Part shown: positions 17,663 to 26,529 of the stretch, in pieces
How positions within the stretch are numbered: the first letter of the stretch is position 1
How the letters are laid out: every line of letters starts with the position of its first letter
DNA from: Acinetobacter lwoffii
GTDB taxonomy: Bacteria > Pseudomonadota > Gammaproteobacteria > Pseudomonadales > Moraxellaceae
Reading direction: 5' to 3'
Length of the DNA: 64,000 nucleotides
Assembly (NCBI RefSeq): GCF_022967985.1
Contig: NZ_JALJVC010000003.1
Span: forward strand, 106,994 to 170,993
Made by a program: the position numbers and the translations under genes
Notes under the pieces: model-generated
What the model was told of the DNA's origin: nothing
The model's database searches: none
Seen by the model: only the letters and a program-made list of their open reading frames with translations

Positions 17663-18973
17663 ATGTCCGAACATCCTCAAGGACAAAAGCATTGTTCATT
17701 TTGCGGTAAAACGCAGTCTGAAGTCGGGAAGCTGATTGCAGGCGAGGACGCATACATTTGTAACGAATGTGTGGACGTATGCTTAGATTTGGTTCAAACC
17801 AGTCAGCAGGTGGAAACCAATGACTGGGCCAATCGTCCTTTGCCGAAACCGCATGAAATTCGTGCGGCCTTGGATCAATATGTGATTGGTCAGGACGTCG
17901 CGAAAAAAACCTTGTCAGTTGCGGTCTATAACCATTACAAGCGCTTGAAAGTGCAAAATAATGGCAAGAAAGCTGATGATTCAGTCGAGCTTTCAAAAAG
18001 TAATATTATGTTGGTTGGTCCGACAGGATCGGGCAAAACCTTGCTTGCACAAACGCTGGCACGTCTTCTTGATGTTCCATTTGCCATGGCAGATGCAACG
18101 ACACTGACCGAAGCAGGTTATGTGGGTGAAGATGTAGAAAACATCGTACAGAAGCTTTTGCAAAAAGCAGATTACGATGTCGAAAAAGCGCAAAAGGGCA
18201 TTATCTATATCGATGAGATCGACAAGATTACCCGCAAGTCTGAAAACCCATCCATTACACGTGATGTATCAGGTGAAGGGGTTCAGCAAGCATTATTGAA
18301 AATGATTGAAGGCACGGTTGCATCAATTCCGCCACAAGGTGGACGTAAGCATCCGCAGCAGGAATTCATTCAGATTGATACCTCGAACATCCTGTTTATC
18401 TGTGGTGGTGCATTCTCAGGACTTGAGAAAATTGTACAGCAACGTCAGGAAAAAGGTGGCATCGGCTTTACTGCAGAAGTGCGTAAAAAAGATGAAACCA
18501 AGAAACTGTCCGACTTGTTCCGTCAAGTTGAAGCAACTGATCTGGTAAAATTTGGTTTGATTCCAGAATTTATTGGTCGTTTGCCAGTGATTGCCACTTT
18601 AGACGAGTTGGATGAAGAAGCACTGATGCAGATTCTGACTGAGCCGAAGAATGCGTTAACCCGTCAGTATCAACATCTGTTTGATATGGAAGATGTGGAT
18701 CTGGTTTTTGAAGAATCGGCATTACGCGCAGTGGCTAAGAAAGCAGTTGAGCGTAATACAGGCGCGCGTGGTTTACGTTCGATCCTAGAAAATTCATTGC
18801 TGGAAACCATGTATGACTTGCCAAGCCGTAGCGATGTCGGCACTGTCGTCATCAATGAAGCTGTGATTAAAGGTGAAGCAGAGCCGGAATACCGTGCCGA
18901 GCGTCAGCCACATGATCAGCAAGAGACAGCAACAAAAATAGATTTAAAGGTCGTAAATAGCAAATCTGCTTAA
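17663..18973 (+). CDS. clpX: ATP-dependent Clp protease ATP-binding subunit ClpX
   Basis: 436 residues. Four-cysteine zinc-binding domain (Cys11, Cys14, Cys33, Cys36) that selects substrates and adaptors; Walker A G-P-T-G-S-G-K-T at 119-126; Walker B D-E-I-D at 184-187; sensor II region [11 protein letters not shown]. The unfoldase pulls tagged proteins into ClpP; the I-G-F-like loop for ClpP contact appears as [15 protein letters not shown] precedes the ATG. Confidence 0.98.
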   Translation: MSEHPQGQKHCSFCGKTQSEVGKLIAGEDAYICNECVDVCLDLVQTSQQVETNDWANRPLPKPHEIRAALDQYVIGQDVAKKTLSVAVYNHYKRLKVQNNGKKADDSVELSKSNIMLVGPTGSGKTLLAQTLARLLDVPFAMADATTLTEAGYVGEDVENIVQKLLQKADYDVEKAQKGIIYIDEIDKITRKSENPSITRDVSGEGVQQALLKMIEGTVASIPPQGGRKHPQQEFIQIDTSNILFICGGAFSGLEKIVQQRQEKGGIGFTAEVRKKDETKKLSDLFRQVEATDLVKFGLIPEFIGRLPVIATLDELDEEALMQILTEPKNALTRQYQHLFDMEDVDLVFEESALRAVAKKAVERNTGARGLRSILENSLLETMYDLPSRSDVGTVVINEAVIKGEAEPEYRAERQPHDQQETATKIDLKVVNSKSA

Positions 18974-18990
18974 TTGCTATTCGTCCGAAA

Positions 18991-19024
18991 CGTGCGAAAA
19001 CTCCGTGTTTTCGCACGTTTTTTA
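18991..19024 (+). terminator. Rho-independent terminator after clpX
   Basis: CGTGCGAAAA and TTTTCGCACG form a perfect 10-bp stem, followed by TTTTTTATT. Confidence 0.88.
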
Positions 19025-19142
19025 TTTCCAAAAATAAAACTCGGTGTTAATCTGGTTCACTAGGCGTGGATGCCTAAAACTTATAAAAACAAATCGCAAA
19101 GCACTTGCATACAAAAGAATAAAGACGCAGTGAGGGATAAGC

Positions 19143-19859
19143 ATGCGTGGAGTCGCAATTGTACTCATCAGCAGTTTGGCATTGCTGGGGTGTCATGGTA
19201 AGAAAGCCGTCGTTGAGCCTACACAGCCACTCAGCACTTTAAAAAATATCGATCTTGAAAAAAAACCGGGCTTTGTCGAGCAGCATCGTATCGGTATGTT
19301 TACCATTGGCGGTTGGGTCAATCAAAAGCAGGGCAACCAGTTTCAGACGGTGAAACCACAGCATGATGAAGCCGCTATTGTATATTTATACCGGCCCGAT
19401 TCTAGATGGAACCGTCAGGAAATTGTCGCTGCCAGCCTGTTTATCAATCAAGAACATATTCCAAGCTTATTGCACAACCATTATTACTGGATTGAAGTGC
19501 CTGCAGGGACGTATCGTTTGAGTACCAGTCGACCGCTAGGCGCGCTGCATTTCCAGAAACCTAAATATCTGGATTTTACTGTCGAAGCGGGACAGTCTTA
19601 TTTTATTAAATATGATGAAGAGAATATCAGTACACGCCGGAGTGTTTCCGGGCCGCTCATGCTGATGCCGGAAAAAGTTGGCCTGAATGAAATTGCTTTT
19701 ACTCAGCTAAAATCAGACAGTTTTAACTTCGTGGCACAAGATCAGGAAACAGGCCAGATTCGTAAAAAAGCCCAAAAAATTGAACCGACTGCTTATGATC
19801 CATCATTAGATGTACAGTTGGAAGCACCTTTTAAACTTTGGGATCCGCGGACTTGGTAA
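19143..19859 (+). CDS. Lipoprotein, possible DUF2846 domain
   Basis: 238 residues. Lipoprotein signal with lipobox L-L-G-C (Cys17). Residues ~75-165 (A-A-I-V-Y-L-Y-R-P, then V-A-A-S-L-F-I-N, W-I-E-V-P-A-G-T-Y-R-L, V-E-A-G-Q-S-Y-F-I-K-Y) match the layout of DUF2846: a strand with Y-x-Y-R, a ligand-like loop, then P-x-G-x-Y and a closing E-x-G-x-x-Y-F. Function unknown. Monocistronic between two terminators. Confidence 0.72.
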   Translation: MRGVAIVLISSLALLGCHGKKAVVEPTQPLSTLKNIDLEKKPGFVEQHRIGMFTIGGWVNQKQGNQFQTVKPQHDEAAIVYLYRPDSRWNRQEIVAASLFINQEHIPSLLHNHYYWIEVPAGTYRLSTSRPLGALHFQKPKYLDFTVEAGQSYFIKYDEENISTRRSVSGPLMLMPEKVGLNEIAFTQLKSDSFNFVAQDQETGQIRKKAQKIEPTAYDPSLDVQLEAPFKLWDPRTW

Positions 19860-19884
19860 TTGATATTTTATTGAGAAAATATAA

Positions 19885-19917
19885 TAAAAAAGCACCCATT
19901 CAAGGTGCTGTTTTATT
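19885..19917. terminator. Bidirectional terminator between the lipoprotein gene and fumarase
   Basis: AGCACC (19891-19896) pairs with GGTGCT (19904-19909), with A-rich and T-rich flanks. It serves the two convergent genes. Confidence 0.82.
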
Positions 19918-19927
19918 GCAGTAAAAA

Positions 19928-21454
19928 TTAGCCCGCAGCAGCGTCAACTACTGGAATCTTGCCAATTTTTGCTTGCCAGATTTTAGGTGCAGTCGCGTGA
20001 ATAGAAGTACCATTCACATCAACCGCTACAGATACCGGCATATCTTTTACCACAAACTTGTAAATTGCTTCCATACCCAGGTCAGCAAAGGCAACCACTT
20101 CAGCTTCACGAATAGCTTTAGACACGAGGTAAGCAGCACCACCGACAGCCATCAGGTAAGTTGCCTGGTTGTCTTTAATGGCTTCAACGGCAGCAGGACC
20201 ACGGTCCGCTTTACCGATCATGCCAAACATGCCAGTCGCTTCAAGAACTTGACGTGTGAATTTGTCCATACGCGTTGCAGTTGTAGGACCTGCAGGACCA
20301 ACTACTTCATCACCGACTGGATCAACAGGGCCTACGTAATAGATAAACTTGCCTTTCAAGTCAACAGGAAGTTCTTCACCGTTATTTAGCATGTCGACCA
20401 TACGTTTATGCGCAGCGTCACGGCCAGTGTAAATTGTACCATTAAGAAGCAGAGTATCGCCTGGTTTCCAGCTATTCATTTCTTCTTGGGTAATCGTGTC
20501 GAGGTCAACACGTTTAGAAGATGAAGAATCCCAAGTCACAGCAGGGTAGTCTTCAAGTTTAGGTGCTTGAATGTGTGCAACACCTGTACCATCTAACTGG
20601 AAGTGTGCATGACGAGTTGCAGCACAGTTCGGGATCATACCGACTGGTTTGCCCGCAGCATGACATGGGTAATCTTTGATCTTAATGTCTAGAACAGTGG
20701 TTAAGCCGCCAAGACCTTGTGCACCAATACCCAGAGCATTTACTTTTTCGAAGATTTCGATACGAAGCTCTTCCATTTTGCTTTGTGGACCACGACGAAG
20801 CAATTCGTCCATGTTGATCTCTTCCATCAATGCTTCTTTAGCAAGCATCATGGCTTTTTCAGCAGTACCACCGATCCCGATTCCCAGCATACCTGGTGGA
20901 CACCAGCCTGCACCCATGGTCGGAACAGTTTTCAGTACCCAATCCACGATTGAATCAGACGGGTTTAACATTGCCAGTTTAGATTTGTTTTCTGAACCGC
21001 CACCTTTGGCTGCCACAGTGATATCGACTTTATTACCAGGCACAAGCTTGTGGTAAATCACGGCAGGGGTATTGTCTTTGGTGTTCTTGCGACCAAATGC
21101 AGGATCAGCCAGAACTGATGCACGAAGCACGTTCGAGTTTTCTAAATAACCTTGACGTACGCCTTCATTGATTGCATCATCCAGGCTCATGGTTAAATCG
21201 AATTTAACGTCCATGCCCACTTCAACAAATACGTTGACGATACCGGTATCTTGACAGATTGGGCGGTGGCCTTCTGCACACATGCGTGAGTTAATTAAGA
21301 TTTGTGCGATCGCATCTTTAGCAGCTTTGTTCTCTTCACGATCATACGCACGGCTCATCGCTTGGATAAAGTCTTGTGGGTGATAGTAAGAAATGAACTG
21401 AAGCGCATCTTTAACCGATGTGATCAAGTCATCTTGCTTGATAATAGTTGTCAT
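19928..21454 (-). CDS. fumA: Fumarate hydratase, class I (iron-sulfur)
   Basis: 508 residues. Interconverts fumarate and malate using an oxygen-sensitive 4Fe-4S cluster. Cysteines in family motifs: Cys67 (R-P-I-C-Q-D-T-G), Cys185 (G-A-G-W-C-P-P-G) and Cys277 (M-I-P-N-C-A-A-T); G-G-G-S-E-N-K-S near 151-158 is another class I signature. The two-domain layout (Fe-S N-terminal, beta C-terminal domain from ~335) is fused in one chain as in E. coli FumA/B. TATAAT sits about 40 bp upstream on the minus strand. Confidence 0.94.
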   Translation of the reverse strand: MTTIIKQDDLITSVKDALQFISYYHPQDFIQAMSRAYDREENKAAKDAIAQILINSRMCAEGHRPICQDTGIVNVFVEVGMDVKFDLTMSLDDAINEGVRQGYLENSNVLRASVLADPAFGRKNTKDNTPAVIYHKLVPGNKVDITVAAKGGGSENKSKLAMLNPSDSIVDWVLKTVPTMGAGWCPPGMLGIGIGGTAEKAMMLAKEALMEEINMDELLRRGPQSKMEELRIEIFEKVNALGIGAQGLGGLTTVLDIKIKDYPCHAAGKPVGMIPNCAATRHAHFQLDGTGVAHIQAPKLEDYPAVTWDSSSSKRVDLDTITQEEMNSWKPGDTLLLNGTIYTGRDAAHKRMVDMLNNGEELPVDLKGKFIYYVGPVDPVGDEVVGPAGPTTATRMDKFTRQVLEATGMFGMIGKADRGPAAVEAIKDNQATYLMAVGGAAYLVSKAIREAEVVAFADLGMEAIYKFVVKDMPVSVAVDVNGTSIHATAPKIWQAKIGKIPVVDAAAG

Positions 21455-21493
21455 ACAAATATCTCTTGAGCGGGCTGATAGCTAGCGGGCTAA

Positions 21494-21499
21494 ATTATA
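21494..21499 (-). promoter_or_regulatory. -10 element of the fumarase promoter
   Basis: A perfect TATAAT on the minus strand, 40-45 bp before the fumarase ATG. No good -35 was seen at 17 bp, so an activator may help. AGCGGGCT is directly repeated at about 21467 and 21483 in the leader. Confidence 0.45.
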
Positions 21500-21718
21500 A
21501 GACAAAAGAATCGGGTTGTGGGCATTTTGGACGAGCATTGGCCGAAAGTTTATAGTTTAAGCAATCTGAGCAAGGACTTTAGCTATTCCATGGGTCAAAT
21601 ATGACAGCAAGTTGTCATATTCAATGTCATATTTCAGATAAAAAATACGCATAATTTTGCTTATTCCATATTAAGTAGTTGAATTTTATTAATTATTTTA
21701 AATTTAATAAAAAACAGA

Positions 21719-21752
21719 TTGTCATATAACTGTCATAAAACTTTTACATAAT
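21719..21752 (+). promoter_or_regulatory. Pho box and -10 of the 28-codon gene
   Basis: TTGTCAT, ATAA, CTGTCAT, AAAA, CTTTTAC: two strong half-sites and one weak one at 11-bp period with A/T spacers, close to the PhoB consensus. CATAAT (21747-21752) begins 10 bp after the second half-site, the spacing expected where the Pho box replaces the -35. Further TGTCAT words occur at 21612-21630 but out of 11-bp phase. Confidence 0.78.
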
Positions 21753-21780
21753 GCAGCTATTGAAACGGGAGATCCTAACA

Positions 21781-21867
21781 ATGGTTACAGGTATTTTGAT
21801 GGCAGCTGGTTTTTGTGTATATATCGCTGCAACTTGGATGTACGGTCAGAAAGAAGATCAAGCCTAA
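21781..21867 (+). CDS. 28-residue membrane microprotein behind a Pho box
   Basis: ATG at 21781 opens 28 codons ending TAA at 21867. The product begins M-V-T-G-I-L-M-A-A-G-F and continues C-V-Y-I-A-A-T-W-M-Y, then ends with a charged tail G-Q-K-E-D-Q-A. That is one membrane helix of about 20 residues with a likely cytosolic C-terminus. GGGAG lies 9 nt before the ATG and a Pho box with well-spaced -10 lies 29-62 bp upstream. I do not recognise the family. Small membrane proteins of this form often modulate larger membrane complexes; here a phosphate-starvation role is inferred from the promoter alone. Confidence 0.68.
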   Translation: MVTGILMAAGFCVYIAATWMYGQKEDQA

Positions 21868-21910
21868 GCTTTATCTTCTTTTTTATTTTAAGACCTCAAA
21901 GAATTAACCT

Positions 21911-22009
21911 ATCTTCAAATCTTCAAATCTTCAAATCTTCAAATCTTCAAATCTTCAAATCTTCAAATCTTCAAATCTTCAAATCTTCAAATCTTCAAAT
22001 CTTCAAATC
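21911..22009. repeat. Octanucleotide tandem repeat, 12.4 copies
   Basis: ATCTTCAA is repeated twelve times without a single mismatch, plus three bases of a thirteenth. It lies 44 bp after the 28-codon gene and 180 bp before the DUF2171 gene. The perfect array implies recent slippage. It is not inside a credible coding frame: one frame reads through as a repetitive S-N-L-Q-I-F-K-S peptide, but that frame has no supported start. Confidence 0.97.
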
Positions 22010-22188
22010 CAGTTATAAAAATATTTGAAAACTCAAATTTAAAAAGTATCTCTCCTATAGCTTACTCAAGCCATGTTGACCATTTACATTTTTAACCCAG
22101 AAAAACTCAAAGCCTGAAAACCCTTACACATGCGGCATTTTTTATTGCTTAGACTGTTTCTCTCAACTTCTAGAAACAGGCAAGTAGA

Positions 22189-22428
22189 ATGAACAATTTT
22201 AATGCAAGTGATATTAAAGAACATGCTTCAGTCATTGCTTCATGTGGTACTCAAGTCGGGAAGGTGGACCATTTAGAAGGTCAGGATTCAATTAAATTAA
22301 CAAGAAGTGATGATGAAAATAATGAGCATCATCTGATTCCCTTGAGTTGGGTAAGTGAAATCAAAGACGATAGCGTCGTGCTCAATAAAACGGCGGAAGA
22401 CGTGCATAAAGAGTGGACCACCTTATAA
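22189..22428 (+). CDS. DUF2171 family protein
   Basis: 79 residues, soluble and acidic. A-S-C-G-T-Q-V-G-K-V-D (residues 18-28) and I-K-L-T-R-S-D (~36-42) followed by H-H-L-I-P-L-S-W-V (~49-57) are the DUF2171 core, a small beta-barrel resembling PRC-barrel proteins. Function unknown; relatives are often stress-induced. It is monocistronic, with a terminator about 80 bp downstream. Confidence 0.85.
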   Translation: MNNFNASDIKEHASVIASCGTQVGKVDHLEGQDSIKLTRSDDENNEHHLIPLSWVSEIKDDSVVLNKTAEDVHKEWTTL

Positions 22429-22509
22429 AAAACTAAAGTCAGTGGACTGAAAAACAGGGCTGCCTCAGCTTAATTTTTTATGTCACAGACTTTATGGGTA
22501 ATCGTTGAA

Positions 22510-22540
22510 AATGCCAGTTCGAAAGACTGGCATTTTTATT
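22510..22540 (+). terminator. Rho-independent terminator after the DUF2171 gene
   Basis: AATGCCAGT and ACTGGCATT around TCGAAAG... (22519-22524 loop), followed by TTTATTGTTT. Confidence 0.8.
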
Positions 22541-22599
22541 GTTTATTAAAACGAGATAATGATCGCGTGCTGAATTTATTGAAGCTATGAGTGTTTTTT

Positions 22600-22636
22600 T
22601 ATAAAAAAACCACCTGATTTTTCAATCAGATGGTTT
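22600..22636 (-). terminator. Rho-independent terminator after pta
   Basis: AAACCACCTGATT and AATCAGATGGTTT (one mismatch) around TTTC, with a run of T on the minus strand after the stem. Confidence 0.82.
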
Positions 22637-22659
22637 GGAAAACTTAAATTCAAGAAGTA

Positions 22660-24798
22660 TTAAGCTTCTTGCTGCTCGGCCTGAATCGCGGTTAAGGCAA
22701 TGGTAAACACGATGTCATCGACCAAGGCACCACGCGACAGGTCATTGACCGGCTTATTCAAGCCTTGCAGCATTGGCCCGACACTGACTACATTGGCAGC
22801 ACGTTGTACCGCTTTATAGGTCGTGTTACCGGTATTCAGATCCGGGAAAATAAATACATTGGCACGTCCAGCCACTTGTGAATCAGGTGCCTTTTGGCGC
22901 CCCACGCTTTCCACCGATGCTGCATCATATTGTAATGGCCCATCAATCAACAGGTCAGGACGACGTTCTTTGGCAATGCGTGTAGCTTCCGCGACTTTTT
23001 CCACATCAGCGCCAGTACCCGAAGTTCCTGTCGAATAGGAAATCATGGCAATGCGTGGATCTATACCAAAGGCTTTGGCAGAATCGGCGGACTGGATTGC
23101 AATTTCGGCCAGCTGTTCTGCATCAGGGTCCGGATTGATCGCACAGTCACCATACACATAGACTTCATCTGGCAACAGCATAAAGAATACGGAAGATACC
23201 AGTGAGTAATCCGGAGCAGTCTTAATCAGCTGGAAAGCAGGACGTACCGTATTCGCCGTGGTATGCACTGCACCCGACACCAAACCGTCAACCTGATCCA
23301 GCGCCAGCATCATGGTGCCAAGTACTACTGTATCTTGCAGTTGTTCACGGGCCTGTAGTTCGTTGAGCTTGCCTTTACGCAGCTCCACCATCTTGTCGAT
23401 GTAGTTTTCACGCACCAGATCCGGATCAAGAATTTCCAGATCTTCAGGCAATTCAATACCGCGAGCTTTGGCTACTTCTAGCACAGCTTCAGGCTTGGCC
23501 AGCAAAATACACTGTGCAATACCACGCGCCTGACAAATGGCCGCAGCCTGTACGGTACGCGGTTCATCACCCTCTGGCAGTACAATACGTTTTTTCGCAG
23601 CAATCGATTTCTGTACCAGTTCATGACGGAAAGCGGAAGGTGACAGACGTGGCTTATAAGAACCATTCAACATTTGATTCAGCCATTCCGGATTGATATG
23701 GCTTGAAACAAAACGTGTCACCTGATCTGCACGTTCGGTATCATCCACTGGAATTTCATTGCTGAGATTTGCCAGTTTTTGTGCGGTTTCAAACGTGCTG
23801 AGTGGTGTATGTAAAATCGGTAAACCTTGCTTGATGGCAGCCTGGCAGAATTCCAGTACATGATCATTTGGCTGTTGATGTTCAGTCAGCACCAGACCGG
23901 CCAAAGGAATCCCATTACTGCTGGCCAGACTACTTGCCAGTAATACATCAATCCGGTCAGAGGCACTAATAATTAATTCGCCAGCTACAAACTTATGTAG
24001 TTCATGTTCAATATTGGCTGAAATCAGACTGCTGTGTTGCACACGGCGCTGTTTGGCTTCGCCTTCGTTGATCCAGTAGGCAGAAATATGGGCAGCCAGA
24101 TCAGACATGCGTGGCACACTTAAGGTTTTACTGAAAGGCACCAAGCCAATCACTGGCAATTTTTCAGAACCAATATGCGGATGCGTCTGCTGAATAGCTG
24201 TAATAAATTCGGCGGTTTCAGCTTTAAGGCGTAAATCCGGATTCAGCGTGACAGGAATCTGCGCAGATTCTTCAGGCAGGCCTTTGGTGCGCATCAACAT
24301 GATGCCCGCAAGGCGGGTAGAGCTAGCGCCACCAAAATTACGCAGCTGATGTTCAACTTTATCCGCGGTTTGGCTTGGCTGCTGAATATTGGCATTGCTG
24401 ACGACAATAACTTTGGCATCAAGAGCCTGCGCTAGTGAAGCATTCAAATCATCGGCAAAACTGTCCTGAGTATTTGGCAGCAAACCTTCGACAATAATCA
24501 GGTCATGCTGTTTGGCAATTTGACGATGCAGACGTACTGCTTCTTCAAGCAACTCATCCTGTTCACCCAGATTGATCTGCTGCAAGACTTTGCTATAACG
24601 GATGGGTTCAACAGTTTCACTTTGAGAAATATGACGATACAAAGCCGTGGTGCGGTCTTCGATTTCATTCAATTCCTGAGCAAAAGGTTTCAGGAAACCA
24701 GCTTTTACCCCTTGGCATTCCAGTGCATAAATCAGGCCCAAACATGCAGAAGTTAAGCCTACGCCTTCCCCAGTGGGAACCAATAAAATTGTTTTCAT
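22660..24798 (-). CDS. pta: Phosphate acetyltransferase
   Basis: 712 residues, the long three-domain Pta. N-terminal P-loop-like domain (L-V-P-T-G-E-G-V-G-L-T, residues 5-15), central DRTGG-type domain (~215-330) and a C-terminal catalytic PTA_PTB domain (from ~390; S-Y-S-T-G-T-S-G-T-G-A, P-D-L-N-T-G-N-T-T-Y-K). Converts acetyl-CoA and phosphate to acetyl phosphate and CoA. It lies 54 bp after ackA on the same strand, forming the usual ackA-pta operon for acetate metabolism; acetyl phosphate also donates to response regulators. Confidence 0.97.
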   Translation of the reverse strand: MKTILLVPTGEGVGLTSACLGLIYALECQGVKAGFLKPFAQELNEIEDRTTALYRHISQSETVEPIRYSKVLQQINLGEQDELLEEAVRLHRQIAKQHDLIIVEGLLPNTQDSFADDLNASLAQALDAKVIVVSNANIQQPSQTADKVEHQLRNFGGASSTRLAGIMLMRTKGLPEESAQIPVTLNPDLRLKAETAEFITAIQQTHPHIGSEKLPVIGLVPFSKTLSVPRMSDLAAHISAYWINEGEAKQRRVQHSSLISANIEHELHKFVAGELIISASDRIDVLLASSLASSNGIPLAGLVLTEHQQPNDHVLEFCQAAIKQGLPILHTPLSTFETAQKLANLSNEIPVDDTERADQVTRFVSSHINPEWLNQMLNGSYKPRLSPSAFRHELVQKSIAAKKRIVLPEGDEPRTVQAAAICQARGIAQCILLAKPEAVLEVAKARGIELPEDLEILDPDLVRENYIDKMVELRKGKLNELQAREQLQDTVVLGTMMLALDQVDGLVSGAVHTTANTVRPAFQLIKTAPDYSLVSSVFFMLLPDEVYVYGDCAINPDPDAEQLAEIAIQSADSAKAFGIDPRIAMISYSTGTSGTGADVEKVAEATRIAKERRPDLLIDGPLQYDAASVESVGRQKAPDSQVAGRANVFIFPDLNTGNTTYKAVQRAANVVSVGPMLQGLNKPVNDLSRGALVDDIVFTIALTAIQAEQQEA

Positions 24799-24852
24799 AA
24801 GTTATGTCAGTCGCAGAATAATAAAAATCAGTTAAAAAGTGGCTAAGCCTGC

Positions 24853-26073
24853 TTATGCAGGCGTTACCTCAGCTTTAGACTTTTTTGCAGTATTTCGCTC
24901 CACTTCAAGTTCAACAACACTTTGAACTTCCTGAGCAATACGGCCTTCTTCATCTGTTGGCACTACCCAGATTTGTGGGCCTGTGCCTGAATCGATTCGG
25001 CCTTCGGTACCGCGTTTCAATTCATTGTTGGCGTTTTTATCCAGATTGAAACCAAAATGAGGCAGGTAAGTCATGGTCTTTTCACGGATATATGCCGAAT
25101 TCTCGCCAATACCGCCCGTGAAGAACAGGCCATCAAGACGTGGCAGACCACAGCTCAACGCTGCCAGAGACTTAGCTAAACGGTAGCAGAATACTTCAAT
25201 CGCCAATGCAGCATCTTCATTGCCTTGTTCTGAAGCTTCAATCAGGGTACGCATGTCATTTGACAGGTCAGACAGCCCTAAAAGACCACTTTGGCTATTC
25301 AGCATCTTGTCAATTTTGTAAATATCCCAACCCAGGTTTTTCGCCAGGAAGCTGTGCAGGCTTGGATCAACATCGCCACTGCGTGTGCCCATAACAATAC
25401 CTTCAAGTGGAGTTAAACCCATTGAGGTATCTACACTTTTCCCATTCCAAACGGCACAGGTCGAGCTACCATTACCTAAATGCGCGGTTAACCAGCCACC
25501 TTGTTTGAAACTGCCTGCCAGTTCAGAACCACGCTCTGACACATAGGCATGACTAGTCCCGTGGAAACCATAGCGACGCACACCATGGGCGGTATATAAA
25601 AATTTCGGCAGGGCATAACGATAAGCATGCGCTGGCATGGTTTGGTGGAAGGCAGTATCAAATACCGCAACCTGTGGTAATTCCGGGAATAAACGTTTAG
25701 TGGCTTCAATGCCAATCAGGTGTGCCGGATTATGTAATGGTGCAAGCGGCGTTGCTTCACGAATTTTTTCAATAATCTCGTCATTGATCAGTTCAGCCTT
25801 GGTCAGGCTGCCACCATGTACGACACGGTGACCGATCGCGTCCGGACGGTAGTTGGCCAGACGTTCCAGACCCACTTCGAGTGCTTTTTTGTGGTCAGCA
25901 AATGGAATGTGGATATCGACCGGCTCATTGCCAACTGTCACACCTTTAATGCGAGCATTCTCTGTGCCTAAGTTCTCAGCTAAACCATGAATACGGAAAT
26001 TCTGCTCCTCAAGAAGTAATGCAAACTTGATTGAAGAAGAGCCACAATTAATAACTAATACTGATTTAGACAC
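24853..26073 (-). CDS. ackA: Acetate kinase
   Basis: 406 residues. ASKHA-fold signatures: [11 protein letters not shown] (~7-17), H-R-V-V-H-G-G (~82-88), G-F-H-G-T-S-H-A-Y (~168-176), G-T-R-S-G-D-V-D-P (~229-237). Interconverts acetate and acetyl phosphate using ATP. The C-terminal tail (after ~385) is longer and more charged than usual. First gene of ackA-pta. Confidence 0.97.
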   Translation of the reverse strand: MSKSVLVINCGSSSIKFALLLEEQNFRIHGLAENLGTENARIKGVTVGNEPVDIHIPFADHKKALEVGLERLANYRPDAIGHRVVHGGSLTKAELINDEIIEKIREATPLAPLHNPAHLIGIEATKRLFPELPQVAVFDTAFHQTMPAHAYRYALPKFLYTAHGVRRYGFHGTSHAYVSERGSELAGSFKQGGWLTAHLGNGSSTCAVWNGKSVDTSMGLTPLEGIVMGTRSGDVDPSLHSFLAKNLGWDIYKIDKMLNSQSGLLGLSDLSNDMRTLIEASEQGNEDAALAIEVFCYRLAKSLAALSCGLPRLDGLFFTGGIGENSAYIREKTMTYLPHFGFNLDKNANNELKRGTEGRIDSGTGPQIWVVPTDEEGRIAQEVQSVVELEVERNTAKKSKAEVTPA

Positions 26074-26482
26074 GATTGATTACCCAATTTTTAATTAAAA
26101 TTCTCGTCCATTTGCTTGACCCAATTGCGAACAATGAAGCAGCAATCCAGATCAATGAATATGTTTTAACATTTGTTTTTTTTCTGTCCTAGATAGACTT
26201 TAGCAGATTAGACTTAAGCATTATCGACCGATTTAACAATAATAACTAAAATTTATCAGTTCATAGTTTTCATTTATAAATAAAATGATGCTGAAAATAT
26301 AATCAATATCAACAAAATTCTAAATCCTGCTTAAAGTTTATTTTGCAACAGATTAATTTTTAAGTTTAGCGCCTGAAAAGGCAAATATTGTTTCTAAATA
26401 CAATTCTATAAAGAGATTCATTAATAAAATGACCCGAAGGTTCTAATCCATCTATTTCCGTTTCAATTTTTCTGTCCATAAA
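26074..26482. other. AT-rich intergenic region upstream of ackA
   Basis: About 410 bp between ackA and the proA terminator. It should contain the ackA promoter. I saw no gene, no good regulator palindrome and no RNA-gene signature. Confidence 0.5.
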
Positions 26483-26510
26483 AAAACAGCCTCATAAATG
26501 AGGCTGTTTT
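26483..26510. terminator. Terminator after proA
   Basis: AAAACAGCCTCAT and ATGAGGCTGTTTT form a perfect 13-bp stem with a 2-nt centre. On the minus strand it follows proA. Confidence 0.87.
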
Positions 26511-26529
26511 AAATGCGCGATCTGAATAC

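Noticed and set aside
21911..22009. Possible CRISPR array
   Set aside because: Units are 8 bp and directly adjacent with no spacers; it is a simple tandem repeat and no cas genes are present.
21813..22028. 71-codon ORF across the octamer repeat
   Set aside because: It overlaps the 28-codon gene in another frame, has no ribosome-binding site, and half of it is translated repeat; the encoded peptide looks artefactual.
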